Source of the DNA: Pseudohalioglobus lutimaris
GTDB taxonomy: Bacteria > Pseudomonadota > Gammaproteobacteria > Pseudomonadales > Halieaceae
Direction of reading: 5' to 3'
NCBI RefSeq assembly: GCF_002866825.1
Contig: NZ_PKUS01000002.1
Location: 466,804 to 530,803 of the forward strand
DNA length: 64,000 nucleotides
Positions within the stretch are counted from its first letter, which is position 1. Each line of letters opens with the position of its first letter. The position numbers and the translations under genes are program-made. Under the pieces are notes generated by a model, which ran no database searches, was not told the origin of the DNA, and saw only the letters and a program-made list of their open reading frames with translations. Shown here piece by piece: positions 18,454 through 26,958 of this stretch.

Positions 18454-20163
18454 ATGGTGCAACAACACACGGTTCTTATCATTTCAGAGAGCAATTCAGA
18501 TCATTTGATCCTGTCTGACTGCCTCGGCCGCGCCGTGCCTGACCGCTTCAAACTGGCCACAATCGCCTCCATGGAGCGTCCGCTGGAAGCCCTGCTGGAC
18601 CCCCTGATCGACACAGTCATCATGGCCTTTGGCCCGGAAACAGAATACCTGCTGCGGCTTGCAGAGAAGAATGAGGCAACGGTGCCCATTATTCTGCTGC
18701 TGGATGACGCAGATGAGAACCGCTCCGAGCAACTGCGCGAACTCGGCGCACAGGACTACCTGCTGCGTAGCCAGTTACAGGATGGCCTGGTGCATCGCGT
18801 ACTGGACTACGGGATTCAGCTTAAGGCAGCGCGTGACCGCATACAGCAGCTATCGAATCGCGACACGCTCACCGGCGCACTCAACCGGGTGGGATTCAGG
18901 GCGCATATGGAGCGCGCCATGGAGCGCAGCGAACGCTACGGTTTTAACACCGCTTTACTGTATATCAACATGGACCAGTTCTCGCAGGTCAACGACCACT
19001 ACGGTGAAGCCGATGGCGACCTGCTGATTAAAACCATCTCTCGTCGACTGATTAACAAACTGCGCAGCACAGACAGCATCGCGCGCATTGGCGGTGACGA
19101 GTTCGCCATCGTACTGGAAGACGTCAGCAGCTTTAAGGACGTGGAGATGATCGCCGGGAAGATGCTCAAGTCGATTACCGCGCCAATGATTCTCAGCGAG
19201 CAACAAGCTTCTATTGATGCCAGTATCGGCGCGGCTATCTATCCTGACGACGGCACTGAGTTTTCAGACCTGGTCGATTTCGCTCGCTCTGCCATGCAGC
19301 AGGCGAAGGCCATCACCGGCAGCAAGTTTGTGCGCTACAGTGAACAGTTGTCGTTTGATCACGGCGGCGCCACATCCCTGGCAGCGGAATTGCGCACAGC
19401 AGTACGCAAAAATCAGTTTGAGCTGCATTATCAGCCCAGGATCGACCTGGCCACGGGTGAACTGGTGGGGCTGGAAGCCCTGCTGCGCTGGAATCACCCC
19501 GAGCGCGGCATGGTATTACCCGGCGAGTTCATCGCGGCCTGTGAAGACATGGGTCTTATGCGCACCATTGGCTACCAGGTCATTCAGCACGCCTGTTCCG
19601 CACAGGTATGGATAGAGGAACAGGGCTTTCGCGACGTGGACGTTGCCGTGAATATCTCTTTCAGCCAGTTCCAGGATGACCGCTTCGTAGACATTGTTAA
19701 GGACATAATCACCCGCTGTGGCACCAACGCGGCGCAGATAGAGTTCGAGTTGACCGAAACAACCATTTTGAGCTGCCCGGAACAGGTCAAACAACGCATG
19801 GAGCAACTGCGTTTATTGGGCATCTCGTTTTCGCTGGATGACTTTGGTACTGGCTTCTCTCAGCTATCACACCTGACCGAGCTGCCCATTTCTGCGCTGA
19901 AAATAGACGCCTGCTTCGTCAGGGAACTGCCCGCCAATCCACACCAGGAAGCGGTTTGCACGATGATCATCGAGATGGCCCGCCGGTTGGGCATGGTGGT
20001 CGTGGCTGAGGGTGCCGAAACCTACGAGCAGATTGAATACCTTCGCGGCCAACAATGTCAGCAGGTACAGGGCTTCTATTACAGCCCCGCAATACCCCTG
20101 CAGCAACTCCCGCGCTTCGTTCGCGAATTGAACCAGAAACGCCGCGACCCCCTGTTCTCCTGA
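18454..20163 (+). CDS. GGDEF-EAL protein with degenerate receiver domain
   Basis: A 569-residue cytoplasmic protein. Residues 1-125 have receiver-like length and end in a typical AQDYLLRSQ segment. However, the acidic pocket is missing (IISESNSD at the N-terminus) and no Asp stands at the phosphorylation position, so it is a pseudo-receiver. The GGDEF domain has the intact RIGGDEFAIVL signature. The EAL domain has LEALLRW, DDFGTGFSQ and IDACFV, consistent with an active phosphodiesterase. It could make or break c-di-GMP; which dominates is not visible. First of three neighbouring c-di-GMP genes. Confidence 0.93.
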   Translation: MVQQHTVLIISESNSDHLILSDCLGRAVPDRFKLATIASMERPLEALLDPLIDTVIMAFGPETEYLLRLAEKNEATVPIILLLDDADENRSEQLRELGAQDYLLRSQLQDGLVHRVLDYGIQLKAARDRIQQLSNRDTLTGALNRVGFRAHMERAMERSERYGFNTALLYINMDQFSQVNDHYGEADGDLLIKTISRRLINKLRSTDSIARIGGDEFAIVLEDVSSFKDVEMIAGKMLKSITAPMILSEQQASIDASIGAAIYPDDGTEFSDLVDFARSAMQQAKAITGSKFVRYSEQLSFDHGGATSLAAELRTAVRKNQFELHYQPRIDLATGELVGLEALLRWNHPERGMVLPGEFIAACEDMGLMRTIGYQVIQHACSAQVWIEEQGFRDVDVAVNISFSQFQDDRFVDIVKDIITRCGTNAAQIEFELTETTILSCPEQVKQRMEQLRLLGISFSLDDFGTGFSQLSHLTELPISALKIDACFVRELPANPHQEAVCTMIIEMARRLGMVVVAEGAETYEQIEYLRGQQCQQVQGFYYSPAIPLQQLPRFVRELNQKRRDPLFS

Positions 20164-20175
20164 CGCCACCGCGCC

Positions 20176-21405
20176 CTAGAAAATAACGCGATTCCTGCCC
20201 GTCTTCTTGGCTTTATAGAGCTTGCTGTCTGCGGCGAGTATGACCGCTTCCGGGTCCGGGCAATCCTCATCTCGCGCTGCCACCCCGGCACTGATGGTAA
20301 CCGAGACCTCGTCGGTACCGACTCTGGTAGCCCCACGCCTTCGCGCACCGTCCTTTGAACGTTGCGGCCGACTGCGACGGTCACGTATGGACATCTTGTA
20401 ATCCGCTATACGCGCGCGCACGTCATCCAGTGCAGCAGCACAATCTTCCGAAGACCTGCGCGGAAAGATGATGCAGAACTCCTCGCCACCATAGCGATAG
20501 GCAATGCCACCGTTACCCACCTGGTTCACCCTGGAAGCGACCAGCTTCAATACCTCATCACCCACGTCGTGCCCATGCTTGTCGTTGAAGCGCTTGAAAT
20601 GATCGACGTCGAGCATGGCGATACTGTAGCGACGACCCAGCGTATTGAGTCGCTCGTTCAACGCCCGACGACTGAGCAGGCCAGTGAGTTCATCGCGATA
20701 GGCCATCGCATAGGAGCTGCGCAACAGGCCCCATACCAGGCAGAGCCCCCCGGCTATACCCATGGCAGCGGAGATGTCCTCCAAATGTAACAGTGCCAGA
20801 GAGAAGAACCCCGAGGCCAGCACACCCAGCAAAACGCTCTCTGCAACGGTATTGCGCATCACCACCAGGCCCAGGCCGACAATGGCGACGGCCAGCGCCA
20901 GCTTGCTCGCGCCCACAGAAAGAACATAGCCCTCCAGGGGACGCGCGGAAAAGGCGCTATCGCCAGTGGTTGCAGCCTCGACAAGAACGTCGGCCAATGG
21001 AAAACAGATACCGGCAATACCCAGAAAAACAACGGTAAACAACAGGCCGAAGGTATTGAACATACCGCGCTCAGGTATCAATAAAAGGTAGAGGGACAGG
21101 AGCGGCAAGGCCAGGCTCGCCACCAGGAACAACCTCGCCGCATCCGGCTGCGCCAGGCTGACCTGCAAATGGGTCTGGATCAACCAGTAGAGCGCAGTGA
21201 TGCCCAGGGTAGCGAGCATCAGGCGCAGGCGGCGGAACTGGTACGCCATGACGACGCAGCCCACGGCGATCAAATACGGGAGATTGACGAGTATAACCCG
21301 GGCGTCACCACCCAGATCAGGCATATATTCCCGCGCAATCAACGCTGCGCCGACGATTAACGTCGGTGCCAACAGCCTGACCAGCGCTGCCCAGTGAAGA
21401 TGCAT
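20176..21405 (-). CDS. Membrane-bound diguanylate cyclase
   Basis: A 409-residue protein from the ATG at 21405. Some seven or eight hydrophobic segments occupy residues 1-230, followed by a GGDEF domain with the active signature RYGGEEFCIIF. A basic insert of about 30 residues, rich in Arg and Ser (SIRDRRSRPQRSKDG), interrupts the domain before the final SVTISAGVA strand. It would make c-di-GMP in response to an unknown membrane cue. It is convergent with the GGDEF-EAL gene (12-base gap) and divergent from the response regulator. Confidence 0.92.
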   Translation of the reverse strand: MHLHWAALVRLLAPTLIVGAALIAREYMPDLGGDARVILVNLPYLIAVGCVVMAYQFRRLRLMLATLGITALYWLIQTHLQVSLAQPDAARLFLVASLALPLLSLYLLLIPERGMFNTFGLLFTVVFLGIAGICFPLADVLVEAATTGDSAFSARPLEGYVLSVGASKLALAVAIVGLGLVVMRNTVAESVLLGVLASGFFSLALLHLEDISAAMGIAGGLCLVWGLLRSSYAMAYRDELTGLLSRRALNERLNTLGRRYSIAMLDVDHFKRFNDKHGHDVGDEVLKLVASRVNQVGNGGIAYRYGGEEFCIIFPRRSSEDCAAALDDVRARIADYKMSIRDRRSRPQRSKDGARRRGATRVGTDEVSVTISAGVAARDEDCPDPEAVILAADSKLYKAKKTGRNRVIF

Positions 21406-21541
21406 CACGCCTTTCGCTCGCCCCAATTCGACAATTCCACGTCCCCTGCCAAGCAATCTGCCGGTTTGACCTATTCCTGCTAGGCGGGAAGTTCGAGTGA
21501 TGATAGCCTAGAACTCTCATAACAGCATTACTCCATTTCTC

Positions 21542-23341
21542 ATGTCCAGCGAAGACCGACGACACCATCGGCCCAAGATTCTCGTTTGCGATGACGACTT
21601 CAATGTCCGTCTGCTCACCCGGCAGTGCCTGGAAGCCGAAGACATGGTGGTAGTGGAAGCGGCTGACGGCGCCGAAGCCATCGATGTATTCATCCGCGAA
21701 CGGCCAGACCTGGTATTTCTTGACGTGGAAATGCCGGGAATGACAGGCCTTGAGGTTTGCCAGCGGTTACGGCAATTGCCCCAGGGCGAGTCTATTCCCA
21801 TCATGATTGTTACCGGGTCAGATGATCGCCAGTCCATCGACGACGGCTTTGAGGCCGGTGCGACCCAGTACAAAACCAAGCCGGTCAATTGGTCATTACT
21901 GGGCAGAGACGTGCTGTACATGCTGCGCGCCTCGGATGCATTTAATGCACTGAAGCGCCAGGAGGATCGCCTTCGCTACCTGGCCTACTACGATCCATTG
22001 ACCAGCCTACCGAACCGGCGCAGTTTTAATGAGCAGCTCAACCGCATACTGAAACGCTGCCGTCGCCACAAGACCAACGCCGCGCTGTTATTTATCGACC
22101 TGGATCATTTCAAACGCATTAATGATTCTATCGGCCATGGACGCGGCGACCGCCTGCTGGTAGAAATCGCCAAGCGCCTGACCGTGGAACTGCGCGAAGA
22201 CGACGCCATCAATTATTACACCGACAACAACGCCGAGGACGAGGCTACAGACGCCGGCACGGAGATAGCCCGACTGGGTGGCGATGAATTCACCGTTGTG
22301 CTTTCAGACATCACCGATGCGATGCAGGTGGAGCGCGTGGCCAAGCGCTTACTGGACACACTGTCCGAACCGATACCGCTGCAGTCGCACAATCCGGTGG
22401 TGACGCCCAGCCTGGGTATTGCCCTGTATCCACAGGATGGAGAGGACCCGGACACGCTTGTACGCAATGCGGATACCGCAATGTATGCCGCCAAAGCCAG
22501 CGGGCGTGCCTGCTACCGCTTTTACGACGAGGACATGAATGCCCGCGCCGTCGAACAACTGAAGATGGAAGAAGAGCTGCGTGACGCCATGCGCAATGAC
22601 GAACTGGAGCTGCGCTATCAACCGCAGGTCGATACGCGCACTGGCGAAGTTGTGAGCATGGAGGCACTGGTACGCTGGAAGCATCCGCAGCGCGGCATGG
22701 TGTCACCACTGGAGTTTATACCTGTTGCTGAACGCACCGGCCAGATCATCGAGCTGGGCGAATGGGTGATGGGTGAGGTTGCGCGTCACTGCCAATACTG
22801 GGACGCAATCGGCCTGCAGTCCTTTCGAGTTTGCGTCAACATCTCACCACTGCAGTTCAACCAGAGCAACCTGCCACAGTGGATCGCGGGCTTCCTGGAG
22901 CGCTCCGGGCTTGATCCGCAACGACTGGAGCTGGAACTGACCGAAAGCGCGATTATGACCGATGCCCAGACCAACATCGAAAAGCTCAGCCTGCTCAAAA
23001 AACTCGGTGTAGAACTGGCCGTAGATGACTTCGGCACCGGCTATTCATCGCTGAGTTACCTGAAACGCTTTCCAATTGACACACTCAAGATCGACCAGAG
23101 CTTTGTGGCCGACCTTTACCGGCCCGACGGCGCCGCCATCGTCGATGCCATCGTTGCGCTGTCCAAGACTCTCAACCTGCGTGTGATTGCTGAGGGCATT
23201 GAGGACAAGGAGCAGCTCGAATACCTGGTGGCACGAGGCTGCGACCTGCTGCAGGGTTACTATTTCTCTCATCCACTCTATCCAGAGGACGTGCCCGACA
23301 TGCTGCGGCACAATTTCAGCAAGGACTTGCAGATCGAATGA
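21542..23341 (+). CDS. Response regulator with REC, GGDEF and EAL domains
   Basis: A 599-residue protein. The receiver domain is intact: acidic CDDD at residues 16-19, phospho-acceptor Asp61 in VFLDVEMPGMTG, the T in MIVTG and the K in KTKPVNW. The GGDEF domain has RLGGDEFTVVL with a short acidic insert (DNNAEDEATDAG) before it. The EAL domain has MEALVRW and DDFGTGYSSLSYL, and looks active. Phosphorylation would tune c-di-GMP turnover. No kinase is directly paired; the two large sensor kinases 4-8 kb downstream on the same strand lack a cognate output regulator, so it is a possible partner. Confidence 0.93.
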   Translation: MSSEDRRHHRPKILVCDDDFNVRLLTRQCLEAEDMVVVEAADGAEAIDVFIRERPDLVFLDVEMPGMTGLEVCQRLRQLPQGESIPIMIVTGSDDRQSIDDGFEAGATQYKTKPVNWSLLGRDVLYMLRASDAFNALKRQEDRLRYLAYYDPLTSLPNRRSFNEQLNRILKRCRRHKTNAALLFIDLDHFKRINDSIGHGRGDRLLVEIAKRLTVELREDDAINYYTDNNAEDEATDAGTEIARLGGDEFTVVLSDITDAMQVERVAKRLLDTLSEPIPLQSHNPVVTPSLGIALYPQDGEDPDTLVRNADTAMYAAKASGRACYRFYDEDMNARAVEQLKMEEELRDAMRNDELELRYQPQVDTRTGEVVSMEALVRWKHPQRGMVSPLEFIPVAERTGQIIELGEWVMGEVARHCQYWDAIGLQSFRVCVNISPLQFNQSNLPQWIAGFLERSGLDPQRLELELTESAIMTDAQTNIEKLSLLKKLGVELAVDDFGTGYSSLSYLKRFPIDTLKIDQSFVADLYRPDGAAIVDAIVALSKTLNLRVIAEGIEDKEQLEYLVARGCDLLQGYYFSHPLYPEDVPDMLRHNFSKDLQIE

Positions 23342-23366
23342 TCGCAGTCTCATCGGTCGCCGAAAT

Positions 23367-25334
23367 ATGAGGGCCTTGTTTCATATTGCTCTATTCGGGG
23401 TAATCCTGCTCACCAGCCTCAGGCCTATGGCGGATGACGAGCCACTCCTGCACGTGATGCTACAGGGTGACTCCGCTGCCAGTATGCGCTCTCTCGCAGA
23501 AACACACGGCGGCAAACTTACCCACTACCTGCCCATCATCAACGCGGTGGGCGCCGAATTGACCCGCGCTCAACTCGACGCTGTGCTGGCTTCCGACGAC
23601 GTGCAGCGCCATATCGACGATCTCGCCCTGAACGACCAGCCCGATGGACCCGAGGAACCGGCTGACACCTGCGATGTGGCAGGCTCTGTAGAAATTGTGC
23701 GCGGCAATGACGGTTTTGAGTGGTACCTCTACAACAAGGGAGACCACGCGGCGCAACTGACAGAGCTGGAAATCAGCTGGCCCGAAGCCCTGGGCGCTAT
23801 CCGCAGCATCCGCCTGGGTGAAAAAGTACTGCCATCCTCCGCATGGGAAACGCAGGCTGCGCAAAATGCTCACATCAAATTACAGCCCGAGAGCGCTCCA
23901 GGATTGAACAACCGCCAGGCGCTGGATGTGCGATTTACCAGCCCCGTCGCCGATACGCCTCTGCAAAGCGACTATCACGTTGTCGCGCACTTCGGCGCGG
24001 AGTGCCAAACGAAGCTGCTCCCCGGGTATCCGGAAAACAACACAGACTTTTACTACAGCACGGTCACTGGCGCAGAACAGTTGCACATTCATGGTGTAAA
24101 AGGTGGCGGCGTCACGGTGGCGGTGCTGGACTCAGGCCTCTGGGACCATCCTGCGCTGACCCTGGACAGCACGGGCAAGAACCGGGTACTGGCCCGCTAT
24201 GACGCCATCGGCGACAGCGAGCATGAAGGCGTTTTCGACGAGAGCGGCCACGGCACACACCTCACCAGCGTGATCGCGCACAGCGAGCAAACCTTCAGAC
24301 AGGGCAAGGCTTCCGGCGGGTACAAGGGCATAGCACCCGACAGCAGCATCGTCGCAATCAAAGCGTTTAACGAGACCGGCCAGGGCGGCATGCTGGACAT
24401 CGTGCGCGGCCTGCAGTGGGCGGTCGACAACCGGGAGAAATACCAGATACGCGTGCTCAACCTTTCTTTCGCGGCGAGACCCCGATGGCCATACTACCTG
24501 GACCCGATAAACCAGGCAGTCATGCGAGCCTGGGCTGCCGGCATAACGGTAATTGCCGCGGCCGGTAACGAGGGGCCAGAGAATATGACAGTCGGCTCTC
24601 CCGGTAATCTGCCCTATATCATTACCGTGGGTGCTGTCACTGACTCGTGGACCGCGGATACCAGGGAAGATGACTACATTCCCGATTTTTCTTCACGCGG
24701 GCCAACGCCAGCCGCACATATCAAACCCGATATCGTGGCGCCCGGCGGACACATCACCGGCATCACCCGACCCGGATCCAGCTTGACCCGGGACAACCCG
24801 GAATACGCACTTCCAGGAGGGGAGTTCGTCATGACCGGCTCATCACAAGCTGCGGCAGTTGTGTCTGGCCTGGTCGCCCTGCTGTTGCAACTTGAACCGG
24901 AGCTCAGCCCTGACGACGTAAAGTGCAAGCTGCTGGGTACGGCGGAACCCGCCATCAATGCTGATGGCCTGCTGGCATACAGCCCGTTTACGCAGGGGCA
25001 AGGTTACGTCAACCTGTCACGAGCCATCACCCTGGGAGAGCGTGGCTGCGGCAATCAACAACTTGACCTGAGTCGGGACATGGCCCTGCAGGAACACTTC
25101 GAGGGCCCCGCAATCATCGACTCGCAGGGCAACATCAGCCTGCCCGGGCTGGCAGACATGCTTGCTACAGAGGCGACAGAAAAGGGATACAGTGAAGACA
25201 GGGTGTGGGGTGTGAAAGGCCACATCGAACGTCTCCCCGAGAGCTACCGGCCTCCCTTGAATCATCCGTTTCCGTGGCAGGAAATGTATGAGCTGGAGCG
25301 ACAGAAAATTGAAGAACTTTCCAAACCAGACTAG
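23367..25334 (+). CDS. Secreted subtilisin-like serine protease (S8)
   Basis: A 655-residue protein from the ATG at 23367 with an N-terminal signal peptide (about residues 1-22). A propeptide-inhibitor-like region follows (about 25-90), then a beta-rich domain of about 110 residues with cysteines at 102 and 213. The catalytic domain has Asp255 in AVLDSGLWD, His295 in SGHGTHLTS, Asn401 in AAAGNEGP and Ser493 in TGSSQAAAVVSG. The triad is complete. About 100 residues at the C-terminus lack a membrane anchor or sorting signal that I recognise. It lies 361 bases upstream of the repeat-protein gene on the same strand. A role in processing that protein is possible but unproven. Confidence 0.92.
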   Translation: MRALFHIALFGVILLTSLRPMADDEPLLHVMLQGDSAASMRSLAETHGGKLTHYLPIINAVGAELTRAQLDAVLASDDVQRHIDDLALNDQPDGPEEPADTCDVAGSVEIVRGNDGFEWYLYNKGDHAAQLTELEISWPEALGAIRSIRLGEKVLPSSAWETQAAQNAHIKLQPESAPGLNNRQALDVRFTSPVADTPLQSDYHVVAHFGAECQTKLLPGYPENNTDFYYSTVTGAEQLHIHGVKGGGVTVAVLDSGLWDHPALTLDSTGKNRVLARYDAIGDSEHEGVFDESGHGTHLTSVIAHSEQTFRQGKASGGYKGIAPDSSIVAIKAFNETGQGGMLDIVRGLQWAVDNREKYQIRVLNLSFAARPRWPYYLDPINQAVMRAWAAGITVIAAAGNEGPENMTVGSPGNLPYIITVGAVTDSWTADTREDDYIPDFSSRGPTPAAHIKPDIVAPGGHITGITRPGSSLTRDNPEYALPGGEFVMTGSSQAAAVVSGLVALLLQLEPELSPDDVKCKLLGTAEPAINADGLLAYSPFTQGQGYVNLSRAITLGERGCGNQQLDLSRDMALQEHFEGPAIIDSQGNISLPGLADMLATEATEKGYSEDRVWGVKGHIERLPESYRPPLNHPFPWQEMYELERQKIEELSKPD

Positions 25335-25507
25335 CTCCTGATCCGCAAATCCCCTACTATATATACGGTTAAAGCCTCTCCGAAATCCATTGACCCTGCT
25401 CAGGGCATTGGCCTTGCGCAGAGAAACGACCTCAACTGCGCGTAATCACCCCGGGCAGTTATGCAATTCTCGCTGCTATAAACACCATCCCTGACCGCAC
25501 GACCCCA

Positions 25508-25528
25508 AACCAGTAACCCAAACTGGTT
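25508..25528. promoter_or_regulatory. Dyad upstream of repeat-protein gene
   Basis: AACCAGT and ACTGGTT form perfect 7-bp arms around a 7-base centre, 167 bases upstream of the start codon. Candidate operator or hairpin. Confidence 0.35.
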
Positions 25529-25635
25529 ATGTACATCCCTTCTACTTCATCAATTCCGCCCGTTTAATAAAGTCAAGCGTCCAATCAAGAAGATGCGAAC
25601 TGGATCTCAGTAGGGATCACCAAACTTTTAAGCGC

Positions 25636-25650
25636 GTCACACCAAGTGAC
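25636..25650. promoter_or_regulatory. Second dyad in repeat-protein leader
   Basis: GTCAC-ACCAA-GTGAC forms perfect 5-bp arms, 45 bases before the ATG. Candidate operator or leader hairpin. Confidence 0.3.
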
Positions 25651-25694
25651 ATTAAACGGCAGCACAAAGAATTTTTTTGAAGGCGGACAACGAT

Positions 25695-26777
25695 ATGAAT
25701 ACTTATAACGTAGCAAAGCTTGCAACCCTCGGTGGCCTGACAATGGCGCTGCTGAATCCTTCTCTTGCCCTGGCTGGAGCAACCCAAACATCAGCGAACA
25801 ACGTCGACGCAAGACTTGTTCACACAGTTAGTCATTCTCTGGCGGACGCCCAGTCCTACACACGAAGTGGCACCGCTGGTTACAAGTGGGGCAAAAGCCC
25901 ACAAACCTCCTCGAGCACCACAAACTGGGCTGACAATGCGCCCGTTCGCGCCGGATACAAGTGGGGGAACGCTGATACCCAGGCTGAGACAGAGTCATAT
26001 GCTGACAACACCAGTTATCAGTGGGGTAGCATGAGTTTTTCTGAGCAGTCTGGTTACCGTTGGGGGATCCGTTCCTTCGCTGACCAGTCCGGCTACCGCT
26101 GGGGAGTTCGCTCTTTCGCTGACCAGTCCGGCTACCGCTGGGGAGTCCGCTCTTTCGCTGACCAGTCCGGCTACCGCTGGGGAGTCCGCTCTTTCGCTGA
26201 CCAGTCCGGCTACCGCTGGGGAGTCCGCTCTTTCGCTGACCAGTCCGGCTACCGCTGGGGAGTTCGCTCTTTCGCTGACCAGTCCGGTTACCGCTGGGGA
26301 GTTCGCTCTTTCGCTGACCAGTCCGGATACCGCTGGGGAATTCGCTCATTCGCTGACCAGTCCGGCTACCGCTGGGGAGTCCGCTCTTTCGCTGACCAGT
26401 CCGGCTACCGCTGGGGAGTCCGCTCTTTCGCGGAACAGTCCGGCTACCGCTGGGGAGTTCGCTCGTTCGCTGACCAGTCCGGCTACCGCGGGGGAGTTCG
26501 CTCTTTCGCTGACCAGTCCGGCTACCGCTGGGGAGTCCGCTCTTTCGCGGAACAGTCCGGCTACCGCTGGGGAGTTCGCTCTTTCGCTGACCAGTCCGGT
26601 TACCGCTGGGGAGTTCGCTCTTTCGCTGACCAGTCCGGTTACCGCTGGGGAATTCGCTCATTCGCTGACCAGTCCGGCTACCGCTGGGGTGTCCGCTCTT
26701 TCGCTGACCAGTCCGGCTACCGCTGGGGTGTCCGCTCTTTCGCTGACCAGTCCGGTTACCGCTGGGGCGTTCGGTAA
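25695..26777 (+). CDS. Secreted protein of nineteen tandem 13-residue YRWG repeats, unknown function
   Basis: A 360-residue protein from the ATG at 25695. A signal peptide covers about residues 1-28 (hydrophobic LATLGGLTMALLN, cleavage near LALAG). About 90 residues follow with three degenerate repeat-like pieces (GYKWG, GYKWG, SYQWG). The rest, residue 119 to the stop, is a tandem array of SGYRWGVRSFADQ: 18 full units and a last one ending at YRWGVR. Each unit has Tyr, Trp and Phe, two Arg and one acid; there is no Cys. Variation is almost all silent or conservative (Val/Ile, Asp/Glu), with one Trp-to-Gly in unit 12. I recognise no family. It could be a fibre or adhesin with a regular beta structure, or a precursor of many peptide copies. 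Preceded by a secreted protease gene, followed by a strong terminator. Confidence 0.9.
   Translation: MNTYNVAKLATLGGLTMALLNPSLALAGATQTSANNVDARLVHTVSHSLADAQSYTRSGTAGYKWGKSPQTSSSTTNWADNAPVRAGYKWGNADTQAETESYADNTSYQWGSMSFSEQSGYRWGIRSFADQSGYRWGVRSFADQSGYRWGVRSFADQSGYRWGVRSFADQSGYRWGVRSFADQSGYRWGVRSFADQSGYRWGVRSFADQSGYRWGIRSFADQSGYRWGVRSFADQSGYRWGVRSFAEQSGYRWGVRSFADQSGYRGGVRSFADQSGYRWGVRSFAEQSGYRWGVRSFADQSGYRWGVRSFADQSGYRWGIRSFADQSGYRWGVRSFADQSGYRWGVRSFADQSGYRWGVR
26049..26774 (+). repeat. Coding tandem array, 39-bp unit, 18 full copies plus a 24-bp partial copy
   Basis: The units are head to tail without spacers and code for 13 residues each, so copy-number change keeps the frame. Silent variants show block duplication. 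Units 6-8 and 14-16 share the series GTT, GGT/GTT, ATT+TCA. Units 10-11 and 13-14 share GTC+GAA followed by GTT. The first unit is the most diverged in codon choice and the preceding degenerate copies are older still, so growth was towards the 3' end. Confidence 0.97.
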
Positions 26778-26807
26778 AGCCTGACTCCCTCAAGCAATAG
26801 ATTTAAC

Positions 26808-26858
26808 AGGCGTAACTTCTTGAATCCGCCTTCTGGGCAAGAAGTTTACGCCTTTTTT
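26808..26858 (+). terminator. Strong intrinsic terminator after repeat-protein gene
   Basis: The left arm at 26808-26822 (AGGCGTAACTTCTTG) pairs with the right arm at 26838-26853 (CAAGAAGTTTACGCCT) with a single bulge, around a 15-base loop. A run of six T follows. It separates the repeat-protein transcript from the kinase genes. Confidence 0.9.
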
Positions 26859-26958
26859 ATTTTCTGGTTTTCGCTCGTTCAACCTTCTCTAACTCCTACA
26901 AACTGAGCTACCCTAGCCTTTCGGAAAGACCCTGGCACCCTGGGACCTTCTTTTGGCT

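Larger units (their letters stand above)
25335..25694. other. Non-coding stretch upstream of repeat-protein gene
   Basis: These 360 bases hold no convincing gene. They contain two dyads that could be operators or mRNA hairpins: AACCAGT-7 nt-ACTGGTT at 25508-25528 and GTCAC-5 nt-GTGAC at 25636-25650. A GAAGG ribosome-binding site lies about 11 bases before the repeat-protein ATG. The unusual length suggests a regulated promoter for the repeat protein. Confidence 0.5.

Noticed and set aside
26049..26774. CRISPR array
   Set aside because: Units are contiguous with no spacers and are coding; there are no cas genes nearby.
25695..26777. Repeat protein as an ApbE flavinylation substrate
   Set aside because: The repeats contain no Thr and no flavinylation motif, and the nearby ApbE-like protein lacks key motifs.
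25828..26793. Long open frame antisense to the repeat gene, itself repetitive
   Set aside because: A 39-bp repeat without stops in one frame keeps other frames open too. There is no signal peptide or ribosome-binding site, and the sense frame has both.
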